Positions 24,641-36,289 of a stretch of DNA of 64,000 bases are shown one piece after another. A program made the position numbers and the translations under genes. Numbering within the stretch: the first letter of the stretch is position 1; each line of letters begins with the position of its first letter. This DNA comes from Xestospongia muta (lineage: Eukaryota; Porifera; Demospongiae; Haplosclerida; Petrosiidae): NCBI GenBank assembly GCA_963693285.1, contig OY848920.1, forward strand, positions 5,717,135 through 5,781,134, given 5' to 3'. The notes under the pieces were generated by a model that was not told where the DNA came from, did not search any database, and was given only the letters and a program-made list of their open reading frames with translations.

Positions 24641-27290
24641 CTTTAGATCAGCTTATTTAACCAGTTTTCACAGTTAATTTCTAATCTTTTTTAACTTTCA
24701 AAAAGCTCTAAACCGTTATTATTAGCGTTTCAACCTATTTAGACTACTTTATTAGTTTATTTAAGACAGATGAACTTACTAAACTCTTTAGATCAGCTTA
24801 TTTAAGCAGTTTTCACAGTTAATTTCTAATCTTTTTTAACTTTCAAAAAGCTCTAAACTCTTTATTTTAGAGTTTTAACCTATTTAGACTACTTTATTAG
24901 TATATTTAAGACAGATAAGCTTACTAATCTCTTTGGATCAGCTTATTTAATCAGTTTTTAACATTAATTTTTAATCTTTTTTAACTTTCAAAAAGCTCTA
25001 AACACTTTATTTTAGAGTTTTAACCTATTTAGAGTACTTTATTAGTATATTTAAGAGAGATAAACTTACTAAACTCTTTAGATCAGCTTATTTAACCAGT
25101 TTTCACAGTTAATTTCTAATGTTTTTAACTTTCAAAAAGCTGTAAACTCTTCATTTTAGGGTTTTAACCTATTTAGACTACTTTATTAGTATATTTAAGA
25201 CAGATAAACTTACTAAACTCTTTAGATCAGCTTATTTAACCAGTTTTCACAGTTAATTTCTAATCTTTTTTAACTTTCAAAAAGCTCTAAACTCTTTATT
25301 TTAGAGTTTAAAGCTATTTAGACTACTTTATTAGTATATTTAAGAGAGATAAACTTACTAAACTCTTTAGATCAGTTTATTTAACTAGTTCTCACAGTTA
25401 ATTTCTAATCTTTTTTAACTTTCAAAAAGCTCTAAACTCTTTATTTTAGAGTTTTAACTTATTTAGACTACTTTATTAGTATATTTAGGAGAGATAAACT
25501 TACTAAAGTCTTTAGATCAACTTATTTAACCAGTTTTCACAGTTAATTTCTAATCTTTTTTAACTTTCAAAAAGCTCTAAACTCTTTATTTTAGAGATTT
25601 AACCTATTTAGACTGCTTTATTAGTATATTTAAGAGAGATAAACTTACTAAACTCTTTAGATCAGCTTATTTAACCAGTTTTCACAGTTAATTTCTAATC
25701 TTTTTTAACATTCAAAAAGCTCTAAACACTTTATTTTAGAGTTTTAACCTATTTAGACTACTTTATTAGTATATTTAAGACAGATAAACTTACTAAACTC
25801 TTTAGATCAGCTTTTTTAACCAGTTTTCACAGTTAATTTCTAATCTTTTTTAACTTTAAAAAAGCTCTAAACACTTTATTTTAGAGTTTTAACCTATTTA
25901 GACTACTTTACTAGTATATTTTAGAGAGATAAACTCACTAAACTCTTTAGATCAGCTTATTTAACCAGTTTTCACAGTTAATTTCTAACCTTTTTTAACT
26001 TTCAAAAAGTCTAAACTCTTTATTTTAGAGTTTTAACCTATTTAGACTACTTTATTAGTATATTTAAGAGAGATAAACTTACTAAACTCTTTAGATCAGC
26101 TTATTTAACCAGTTTTCACAGTTAATTTCTAATCTTTTTTAACTTTCAAAAAGCTATAAACTCTTTATTTTAGATTTTTAACCTATTTAGATTACTTTAT
26201 TTGTATATTTAAGACAGATAAACTTACTAAACTCTTTAGATCAGCTTATTTAACCACCTTTCACAGTTAATTTCTAATCTTTTTTAACTTTCAAAAAGCT
26301 CAAAACTCTTTTTTTTAGAGTTTTAACCTATTTAGACTACTTTATTAGTATATTTAGGATAGATAAACTTACTAAACTCTTTAGATCAGCTTATTTAACG
26401 AGTTTTCACAGTTAATTTCTAATTTTTTTAACTTTCAAAAAGCTCTTAACACTTTATTTTAGAGTTTTAACCTATTTAGACTACTTTATTAGTATATTTT
26501 AGAGAGATAAACTTGTTAAACTCTTTAGATCAGCTTATTTAACCAGTTCTCACAGTTAATTTCTAATCTTTTTAACTTTCAAAAAGCTCTAAACCGTTAT
26601 TATTAGCGTTTCAACCTATTTAGACTACTTTATTAGTATATTTAAGAGAGATAAACTTACTAAACTCTTTAGATCAGCTTATTTAACCAGTTTTCACAGT
26701 TAATTTCTAATCTTTTTAACTTTCAAAAAGGTCTAAACACTTTATTTTAGAGTTTTAACCTATTTAGACTACTTTATTGGTATATTTTAGAGAGATAAAC
26801 TTACTAAACTCTTTAGATCAGCTTATTTAACCAGTTTTAACAGTTAATTTTTAATCTTTTTAACTCTCAAAAAGCTCTAAACTCTTTATTTTAGGGTTTT
26901 AACCTATTTAGACTACTTTATTAGTATATTTAAGAGAGAAAACTTACTAAACTCTTTAGATCAGGTTATTTAACCAGTTTTCACAGTTAATTTCTAATCT
27001 TTTTTAACTTTCAAAAAGCTCTAAACACTTTATTTTAGAGTTTTAACCTATTTAGACTACTTTATTAGTATATTTTAGAGAGATAAACTTACTAAACTCT
27101 TTAGATCAGCTTATTTAACCAGTTTTCACAGTTAATTTCTATTTTTTTTAAACTTTCAAAAAGCTCTAAACTCTTTATTTTAGAGTTTTAACCTATATAG
27201 ACGACTTTATTAGTATATTTAAGAGAGATAAACTTACTAAACTCTTTACATCAGCTTATTTAACCAGTTTTCACAGTTAATTTCTAATCT

Positions 27291-29125
27291 TTTTTAATTT
27301 TAAAACAGCTTTAAACTCTTTATTTTAGAGTTTTAACCTATTTAGACTACTTTATTAGTATATTTAAGACAGATAAACTTACTAAACTCTTTAGATCAGC
27401 TTATTTAAACAGTTCTCACTGTTAATTTCTAATCTTTTTTAACATTCAAAAAGCTCTAAACTCTTTATTTTAGAGTTTTAACCTATTTAGACGACTTTAT
27501 TAGTATATTTAAGACAGTTAAACCTACTAAACTCTTTAGATCAGCTTATTTAACCAGTTTTCACAAGTATTTCTAATTTTTTTAACTTTCAAAAAGCTCT
27601 AAACACTTTATTTTAGAGTTTTAACCTATTTAGACTACTTTATTAGTATATTTTGGAGAGATAAACTTGTTAAACTCGTTAGATCAGCTTATTTCACCAG
27701 TTTTCACAGTTAATTTCTAGTCTTTTTTAACTTTCAAAAAGCTCTAAACTCTTTATTTTAGAGTTTTAACCTATTTAGACTACTTTATTAGTATATTTAA
27801 GAGAGATAAACTTACTAAACTCTTTACATCAGCTTATTTAACCAGTTTTCACAGTTAATTTCTAATTTTTTTTAACTTTCAAAAAGCTCTAAACTCTTTA
27901 TTTTAGAGTTTTAACCTATTTAGACTACTTTATTAGTATATTTAACAGAGATAAACTTACTAAACTCTTTAGATCAGCTTATTTAACCAGTTTTCACAGT
28001 TAATTTCTAATCTTTTTTAACTTTAAAAAAGCTCTAAACTCTTTATTTTAGAGTTTTAACCTATTTAGACGACTTTATTAGTATATTTAAGACAGATAAA
28101 CTTACTAAACTCTTTAGATCAGCTTATTTAACCAGTTTTCACAGTTAATTACTAATCTTTTTTAACTTTCAAAAAGTTCTAAACTCTTTATTTTAGAGTT
28201 TTAACCTATTTAGACTACTTTATTAGTATATTTAAGACAGATAAACTTACTAAACTCTTTAGATCAGCTTATTTAACCAGTTTTCACAGTTAATTTCTAA
28301 TTTTTTTTAACTTTCAAAAAGCTCTAAACACTTTATTTTAGAGTTTTAACCTATTTAGACTACTTTAATAGTATATTTTAGAGAGATAAACTTACTAAAC
28401 TCTTTAGATCAGCTTATTTAACCAGTTTTCACAGTTAATTTCTAATCTTTTTTAACTTTCAAAAAGCTCTAAACCGTTATTATTAGCGTTTCAACCTATT
28501 TAGACTACTTTATTAGTTTATTTAAGACAGATGAACTTACTAAACTCTTTAGATCAGCTTATTTAACCAGTTTTCACAGTTAATTTCTAATCTTTTTTAA
28601 CTTTCAAAAAGCTCTAAACTCTTTATTTTAGAGTTTTAACCTATTTAGACTACTTTATTAGTATATTTAAGAGAGATAAACTTACTAAACTCTTTAGATC
28701 AGCTTATTTAACCAGTTTTCACAGTTAATTTCTAATCTTTTTTAACTTTCAAAAAGTTCTAAACTCTTTATTTTAGAGTTTTAACCTATTTAGACGACTT
28801 TATTAGTATATTTTAGAGAGATAAACTTACTAAACTCTTTAGATCAGCTTATTTCACTAGTTTTCACAGTTAATTTCTAATCTATTTTAACTTTCAAAAA
28901 GCTCTAAACTCTTTATTTTAGAGTTTTAACCTATTTAGAGTACTTTATTAGTATATTTAAGAGAGATAAACTTACTAAGCTCTTTAGATCAGCTTATTTA
29001 ACCAGTTTTCACAGTTAATTTCTAATCTTTTTTAATTTTATAACAGCTTTAAACTCTTTATTTTAGATTTTTAACCTATTTAGACTACTTTATTAGTATA
29101 TTTAAGACAGATAAACTTACTAAAC
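27291..29125 (+). repeat. Higher-order copy D2 (31-monomer offset)
   Basis: Second copy of 22805-24640; CTTGTTAAACTCG at 27666 and the CCG...GCG variant at 28471 keep the 4485-bp offset. Confidence 0.82.
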
Positions 29126-29455
29126 TCTTTAGATCAGTTTATTTAACCAGTTCTCACAGTTAATTTCTAATCTTTTTTAACTTTCAAAAAGCTCTAAACT
29201 CTTTATTTTAGAGTTTTAACCTATTTAGACTACTTTATTAGTATATTTAGGAGAGATAAACTTACTAAAGTCTTTAGATCAACTTATTTAACCAGTTTTC
29301 ACAGTTAATTTCTAATCTTTTTTAACATTCAAAAAGCTCTAAACTCTTTATTTTAGAGTTTTAACCTATTTAGACTACTTTATTAGTATATTTAAGAGAG
29401 ATAAACTTACTAAACTCTTTAGATCAGCTTATTTAACCAGTTTTCACAGTTAATT
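28876..29455 (+). repeat. 4-monomer tandem duplication (580 bp), copy 1
   Basis: Series CTATTTTAAC, CTAAGCTC, AATTTTATAACAGC, AGTTTATTTAACCAGTTCTC, TATTTAGGAGAG, AACATTCAAAAAGC. Repeated exactly 580 bp later, with few differences. Confidence 0.87.
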
Positions 29456-30035
29456 TCTAATCTATTTTAACTTTCAAAAAGCTCTAAACTCTTTATTTTA
29501 GAGTTTTAACCTATTTAGACTACTTTATTAGTATATTTAAGAGAGATAAACTTACTAAGCTCTTTAGATCAGCTTATTTAACCAGTTTTCACAGTTAATT
29601 TCTAATCTTTTTTAATTTTATAACAGCTTTAAACTCTTTATTTTAGATTTTTAACCTATTTAGACTACTTTATTAGTATATTTAAGACAGATAAACTTAC
29701 TAATCTCTTTAGATCAGTTTATTTAACCAGTTCTCACAGTTAATTTCTAATCTTTTTTAACTTTCAAAAAGCTCTAAACTCTTTATTTTAGAGTTTTAAC
29801 CTATTTAGACTACTTTATTAGTATATTTAGGAGAGATAAACTTACTAAAGTCTTTAGATCAACTTATTTAACCAGTTTTCACAGTTAATTTCTAATCTTT
29901 TTTAACATTCAAAAAGCTCTAAACTCTTTATTTTAGAGTTTTAACCTATTTAGACTACTTTATTAGTATATTTAAGAGAGATAAACTTACTAAACTCTTT
30001 AGATCAGCTTATTTAACCAGTTTTCACAGTTAATT
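29456..30035 (+). repeat. 4-monomer tandem duplication (580 bp), copy 2
   Basis: Second copy of 28876-29455 (TAACAGCTTT at 29041 and 29621). Small changes include TAGACTAC for TAGAGTAC and CTAATCTC for CTAAACTC. Confidence 0.87.
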
Positions 30036-30353
30036 TCTAATCTTTTTTAACATTCAAAAAGCTCTAAACACTTTATTTTAGAGTTTTAACCTATTTAGAC
30101 TACTTTATTAGTATATTTAAGAGAGATAAACTTACTAAACTCTTTAGATCAGCTTTTTTAACCAGTTTTCACAGTTAATTTCTAATCTTTTTTAACTTTC
30201 AAAAAGCTCTAAACACTTTATTTTAGAGTTTTAACCTATTTAGACTACTTTATTAGTATATTTTAGAGAGATAAACTCACTAAACTCTTTAGATCAGCTT
30301 ATTTAACCAGTTTTCACAGTTAATTTCTAATCTTTTTTAACTTTCAAAAAGCT

Positions 30354-30436
30354 CTAAACTCTTTATTTTAGAGTTTTAACCTATTTAGACTACTTTATTA
30401 GTATATTTAAGAGAGATAAACTTACTAAACTCTTTA
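30354..30436 (+). repeat. 12-bp direct repeat at half-monomer spacing, example copy
   Basis: CTAAACTCTTTA occurs at 30354-30365 and again at 30425-30436, 71 bp apart in a 145-bp unit. After it both halves continue with a partly similar string (AG, then TTTAACC, then a T-rich stretch ending in AC). This is what a degenerate head-to-tail dimer of a unit of about 72 bp would look like. The ancestry is inference; the 12-bp identity is direct. Confidence 0.7.
30356..30376. repeat. Monomer dyad (7-bp arms, 7-nt loop), example copy
   Basis: AAACTCT (30356-30362) and AGAGTTT (30370-30376) are exact reverse complements around TTATTTT. An overlapping alternative pairs CTCTAAA (30352-30358) with TTTAGAG (30367-30373), so two mutually exclusive hairpins are possible. 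The element recurs in most monomers. Many units carry CACT in the left arm, which breaks the pairing, but some carry matching changes in both arms. Whether it is ever extruded or transcribed cannot be seen. Confidence 0.75.
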
Positions 30437-30471
30437 GATCAGCTTATTTAACCAGTTTTCACAGTTAATTT

Positions 30472-30514
30472 CTAATCTTTTGTTTAGAGCTTTTTGAAAG
30501 TTAAAAAAGATTAG
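30472..30514. repeat. Orientation-switch junction 1 (forward to inverted)
   Basis: The forward unit stops within its T-run (CTAATCTTTT, 30472-30481) and the sequence continues as reverse-complement satellite from GTTTAGAGC at 30482. CTAATCTTTT pairs exactly with AAAAGATTAG (30505-30514), leaving a 23-nt loop. The arms match for about 70 bp before the first mismatches (GAGAGA against GACAGA). Overlap at the breakpoint is at most one T. It could be a genuine inversion breakpoint or an assembly join. Confidence 0.9.
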
Positions 30515-33500
30515 AAATTAACTGTGAAAACTGGTTAAATAAGCTGATCTAAAGAGTTTAGTAAGTTTATCTGTCTTAAATATACTAATAAAGTAGTCTA
30601 AATAGGTTAAAACTCTAAAATAAAGTGTTTAGAGCTTTTTGAAAGTTAAAAAAAATTAGAAATTAACTGTGAAAACTGGTTAAATAAGCTGATCTAAAGA
30701 GTTTAGTAAGTTTATCTCTCTTAAATATACTAATAAAGTAGTCTAAATAGGTTAAAACTCTAAAATAAAGAGTTTAGAACTTTTTGAAAGTTAAAAAAGA
30801 TTAGTAATTAACTGTGAAAACTGGTTAAATAAGCTGATCTAAAGAGTTTAGTATGTTATCTGTCTTAAATATACTAATAAAGTACTCTAAATAGGTTAAA
30901 ACTCTAAAATAAAGTGTTTAGAGCCTTTTGAAAGTTAAAAAAGATTAGAAATTAACTGTGAAAACTGGTTAAATAAGCTGATCTAAAGAGTTTAGTAAGT
31001 TTATCTCTCTAAAATATACTAATGAAGTAGTCTAAATAGGTTAAAACTCTTAAATAAAGAGTTTAGAGGTTTTTGAAAGTTAAAAAAGATTAGAAATTAA
31101 CTGTGAAAACTGGTTAAATAAGCTGATCTAAAGAGTTCAGTAAGATTATCGGTCTTAAATATACTAATAAAGCAGTCTAAATAGGTTGAAACGCTAATAA
31201 TAACGGTTTAGAGCTCTTTCAAAGTTAAAAAAAATTAGAAATTAACTGTGAAAACTGGTTAAATAAGCTGATCTAAAGAGTTTAGTAAGTTTATCTCTCT
31301 TAAATATACTAATAAAGTAGTCTAAATAGGTTAAAACTCTAAAATAAAGAGTTTAGAGGTTTTTGAAAGTTAAAAAAGATTAGAAATTAACTGTGAAAAC
31401 TGGTTAAATAAGCTGATCTAAAGTGTTTAGTAAGTTTATCTGTCTTTAATATACTATTAAAGTAGTCTAAATAGGTTAAAACTCTAAAATAAAGAGTTTA
31501 GAGCTTTTTGAGAGTTAAAAAGATTAGAAATTAACTGTTAAAACTGGTTAAATAAGCTGATCTAAAGAGTTTAGTAAGTTTATCTCTCTAAAATATACCA
31601 ATAACGTAGTCTAAATAGGTTAAAACTCTAAAATAAAGTGTTCAGACCTTTTTTAAAGTTAAAAAGATTAGAAATTAACTGTGAAAACTGGTTAAATAAG
31701 CTGATCTAAAGAGTTTAGTAAGTTTATCTGTCTTTAATATACTATTAAAGTAGTCTAAATAGGTTGAAACGCTAATAATAACGGTTTAGAGCTTTTTGAA
31801 AGTAAAAAAAATTAGAAATTAACTGTGAAAACTGGTTAAATAAGCTGATCTAAAGAGTTTAGTAAGTTTATCTGTTCTAAATATACTAACAAAGTAGTCT
31901 AAATAGGTTAAAACTCTAAAAAAAAGAGTTTTGAGCTTTTTGAAAGTTAAAAAAGATTAGAAATTAACTGTGAAAGGTGGTTAAATAGGCTGATCTAAAG
32001 AGTTTAGTGAGTTTATCTCTCTTAAATATACTAATAAAGTAGTCTAAATAGGTTAAAACTCTAAAATAAAGAGTTTAGAGCTTTTTGAAAGTTAAAAAGG
32101 ATTAGAAATTTACAGTGAAAACTGGTTAAATAAGCTGATCTAAAGAGTTTAGTGAGTTTATCTCTCTTTAATATACTAATAAAGTAGTCTAAATAGGTTA
32201 AAACTCTAAAATAAAGAGTTTAGAGCTTTTTGAAAGTTAAAAAAGATTAGAAATGAACAGTGAAAACTGGTTAAATAAGCTGATCTAAAGAGTTTAGTAA
32301 GTTTATCTCTCTTAAATATACTAATAAAGTAGTCTAAATAGGTTAAAACTCTAAAATAAAGAGTTTAGAGCTTCTTTAGAGTTAAAAAAGATTAGAAATT
32401 AACTGTGAAAACTGGTTAAATAAGCTGATCTAAAGAGTTTAGTAAGTTTTTCTGTCTTAAATATACTAATAAAGTAGTCTAAATAGGTTAAACTCTAAAA
32501 TAAAGAGTTTAGAGCTTTTTGAAAGTTAAAAAAGATTAGAAATTAACTGTGAAAACTGGTTAAATAAGCTGATCTAAAGAGTTTAGTAAGTTTATCTCTC
32601 TTAAATATACTAATAAAGTAGTGTAAATAGGTTAAAACACTAAAATAAAGTGTTTACAGCTTTTTGAAAGTTAAAAAAGATTAGAAATTAACTGTGAAAA
32701 CTGGTTAAATAAGCTGATCTAAAGAGTTTAGTAAGTTTATCTCTCTTAAATATACTAATAAAGTAGTCTAAATAGGTTAAAACTCTAAAATAAAGAGTTT
32801 AGAGCTTTTTGAAAGTTAAAAAGGATTAGAAATTTACAGTGAAAGCTAGTTAAATAAGCTGATCTAAAGAGTTTAGTAAGTTTATCTGTCTTAAATATAC
32901 AAATAAAGGAATCTAAATAGGTTAAAAATCTAAAATAAAAAGTTTATAGCTTTTTGAAAGTTAAAAAAGATTAGAAATTAACTGTGAAAACTGGTTAAAT
33001 CAGCTGATCTAAAGAGTTTAGTAAGTTTATCTCTCTTAAATATACTAATAAAGTAGTCTAAATAGGTTAAAACTCTAAAATAAAGAGTTTAGAGCTTTTT
33101 CAAAGTTAAAAACGATTAGAAATTTACAGTGAAAACTGGTTAAATAAGCTGATCTAAAGAGTTTAGTAAGTTTTTCTGTCTTAAATATACTAATAAAGTA
33201 GTCTAAATAGGTTAAAACTCTAAAATAAAGAGTTTAGAGCTTTTTGAAAGTTAAAAAAGATTAGAAATTAACTGTGAAAACTGGTTAAATAAGCTGATCT
33301 AAAGAGTTTAGTAAGTTTATCTCTCTTAAATATACTAATAAAGTAGTCTAAATAGGTTAAAACACTAAAATGAAGTGTTTAGAGCTTTTTGAAAGTTAAA
33401 AAGATTAGAAATTAACTGTAAAAACTGGTTAAATAAGCTGATCTTTAGTGATTAGTAAGTTTATCTGTCTTAAATATACTAATAAAGTAGTGTAAATAGG

Positions 33501-33975
33501 TTAAAACTGTAAAATAGTGTTTAGAGTTTTTTGAAAGTTAAAAAAAAATAGAAATTAACTGTGAAAACTTGTTAAATAAGCTGATCTAAAGAGTTTAGTA
33601 AGTTTATCTCTCTTAAATATACTAATAAAGTAGTCTAAATAGGTTAAAACTCTAAAATAAAGTGTTTAGAGGTTTTTGAAAGTTAAAAAAGATTAGAAAT
33701 TAACTGTGAAAACTGGTTAAATAAGCTGATCTAAAGAGTTTAGTAAGTTTATCTCTCTTAAATATACTAATAAAGTAGTCTAAATAGGTTAAAACTCTAA
33801 AATAAAGAGTTTAGAGCTTTTTGAAAGTTAAAACAGATTACAAATTAACTGTGAAAACTGGTTAAATAAGCTGATCTAAAGAGTTTAGTAAGTTTATCTC
33901 TCTTAAATATACTAATAAAGTTGTCTAAATAGGTTAAAACTCTAAAATAAAGTGTTTAGAGCTGTTTGAAAGTTA
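30482..33975 (-). repeat. Left arm of giant inverted repeat
   Basis: Reverse-complemented, this stretch reproduces the monomer order of about 41021-44066. Paired landmarks: the GACCGATAAT variant (31147 against 43396), ACGTTATTGG (about 31600 against 42941), the GAACAGATAAAC unit (about 31880 against 42670), CTAATCCTTT (about 32095 against 42440), CTCTAAAGAAG (about 32375 against 42170), TAATCACTAAAGATC (about 33445 against 41527) and GTAATCTGTT (about 33835 against 41140). Coordinate sums are about 74540 in the outer part and about 74983 in the inner part, so this arm has about three extra monomers between 32.5 and 33.4 kb. Confidence 0.82.
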
Positions 33976-36289
33976 AAAAAAGATTAGAAATTAACTGTGA
34001 GAACTGGTTAAATAAACTGATCTAAAGAGTTTAGTAAGTTTATCTGTCTTAAATATACTAATAAAGTAGTCTAAATAGGTTACACCTCTAAAATAAAGAG
34101 TTTAGAGCTGTTTGAAAGTTAAAAAAGATTAGAAATTAACCGTGGAAACTGGTTAAATAAGCTGATGTAAAGAGTTAGTAAGTTTATCTGTCTTAAATAT
34201 ACTAGTAAAGTGGTCTAAATAGGTTAGAACTCTAAAATAAAGAGTTGAGAGCAGTTTCAAAGTTAAAAAAGATTAGAAATTAACTGTGAAAACTGGTTAA
34301 ATAAGCTGATCTAAAGAGTTTAGTAATTTATTCTGTCTTAAATATACTAATAAAGTAGTCTAAATAGGTTAAAACTCTAAAATAAAGAGTTTAGAGCTTT
34401 TTGAAAGTTAAAAAAAATTAGAAATTAACTGTGAAATCTGGTTAAATAAACTGATCTAAAGAGTTTAGTAAGTTTATCTCTCTTAAATATACTAATAAAG
34501 TAGTGCAAATAGGTTAAAACTCTAAAATAAAGTGTTTAGAGCTTTTTGAAACTTAAAAAAGATTAGAAATTAACTTTGAAAACTGGTTAAATAAGCTGAT
34601 CTAAAGAGTTTAGTAAGTTTATCTCTCTTAAATATACTAATAAAGTAGTCTACATAGGTTAAAACCCTAAAATAAAGAGTTTAGAGCTTTTTGAAAGTTA
34701 AAAAAGATTAGAAATTAACTGTGAAAACTGGTTAAATAAGCTGATCTAAAGAGTTTAGTATGTTTATCTGTCTTAAATATACTAATAAAGTAGTCTAAAT
34801 AGGTTAAAACTCTAAAATAAAGTGTTTAGAGCGTTTTGAAAGTAAAAAAAGATTAGAAATTAATGGTGAAAACTGGTTAAATAACCTGATCTAAAGAGTT
34901 TAGTAAGTTTATCTCTCTTAAATATACTAATAAAGTAGTCTAAATAGGTTAAAACTCTAAAATAAAGTGTTTAGAGCTTTTTGATTGTTAAAAAAGATAA
35001 GAAATTAACTGTGAAGACTGGTTAAATAAGCTGATCTAAAGAGTTTAGTAAGTTATTCAGTCTTAAATATACTAATAAAGTAGTCTAAATAGGTTAAAAC
35101 TCTAAAATAAAATGTTTAGAGCTTTTTGAAAGTTAAAAAAGATTAGAAATTAACTGTGAAAACTGGTTATATAAGCTGATCTAAAGAGTTTAGTAACTTT
35201 ATCTCTCTTAAATATACTAATAAAGTCGTCTAAATAGGTTAAAACTCTAAAATAAAGAGTTTAGAGCTTTTTGAAAGTTAAAAAAGATTAGAAATTAACT
35301 GTGAAAACTGGTTAAATAAGCTGATCTAAACAGTTTAGTAACTTTATCTCTCTTAAATATACTAATAAAGTAGTCTAAATAGGTTAAAACTCTAAAATAA
35401 AGAGTTTAGAGCCGTTTGAAAGTTAAAAAAGATTAGAAATTAACTGTGAAAACTGGTTAAATAAGCTGATCTAAAGAGTTTAGTAAGTTTATCTCTCTTA
35501 AATATACTAATAAAGTAGTCTAAATAGGTTAAAACTCTAAAATAAAGTGTTTAGAGCTTTTTGAAAGTTAAAAAAGATTAGAAATTAACTGTGAAAACTG
35601 GTTAATTAGCTGATCTAAAGAGTTTAGTAAGTTTATCTCTCTTAAATATACTAATAAAGTAGTCTAAATAGGTTAAAACTCTAAAATAAAGAGTTTAGAG
35701 CTTTTTGAAAGTTAAAAAAGATTAGAAATTAACTGTGAAAACTGGTTAAATAAGCTGATCTAAAGAGTTTAGTAAGTTTATCTCTCTTAAATATACTAAT
35801 AAAGTAGTCTAAATAGGTTAAAACTCAATAATAAAGAGTTTACCGCTTTTTGAAAGTTAAAAAAGATTAGAAATTAACTGTGAAAACTGGTTAAATAAGC
35901 TGATCTAAACAGTTTAGTAACTTTATCTCTCTTAAATATACTAATAAAGTAGTCTAAATAGGTAAAAACTCTAAAATAAAGAGTTTAGAGCTTTTTGAAA
36001 GTTAAAAAGATTAGAAATTAACTGTGAAAACTGGTTAAATAAGCTGATCTAAAGAGTGTTGTAAGTTTATCTGTCTTAAATATACTAATAAAGTAGTCTA
36101 AATAGGTTAAAACTCTAAAATAAAGTGTTTAGAGCTTTTTGATTGTTAAAAAAGATAAGAAATTAACTGTGAAGACTGGTTAAATAAGCTGATCTAAAGA
36201 GTTTAGTAAGTTATTCAGTCTTAAATATACTAATAAAGTAGTCTAAATAGGTTAAAACTCTAAAATAAAATGTTTAGAGCTTTTTGAAA

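Larger units (their letters stand above)
30333..30477 (+). repeat. Representative consensus monomer (145 bp)
   Basis: This unit equals the consensus I derive by eye, starting at the T6 run before AACTTTC and ending in CTAATC. By hand count 34 of 145 bases are G or C (about 23%). It contains five TTAA tetranucleotides, an A5 and a T6 tract, the AAACTCT/AGAGTTT dyad and a 12-bp direct repeat at half-unit spacing. It is also the last complete forward monomer before the first orientation switch. Confidence 0.9.
7833..30481 (+). repeat. 145-bp satellite array, forward block 2
   Basis: The same satellite resumes in register directly after the mobile element, so the element simply interrupts one monomer. 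About 156 units follow in one orientation up to an abrupt orientation switch at 30481/30482. Several subfamilies are interleaved: GAGAGA or GACAGA after TATTTAA, TTTTAGAGAG instead of TTTAAGAGAG, CACT instead of CTCT in the hairpin, and a CCG...GCG hairpin variant. Local multimers are duplicated in tandem and listed separately. No gene-like stretch is visible anywhere in this block. Confidence 0.97.

Noticed and set aside
30333..30477. CENP-B box or other known centromere motif in the monomer
   Set aside because: No stretch resembles the GC-containing CENP-B consensus; the conserved box is different and AT-rich.
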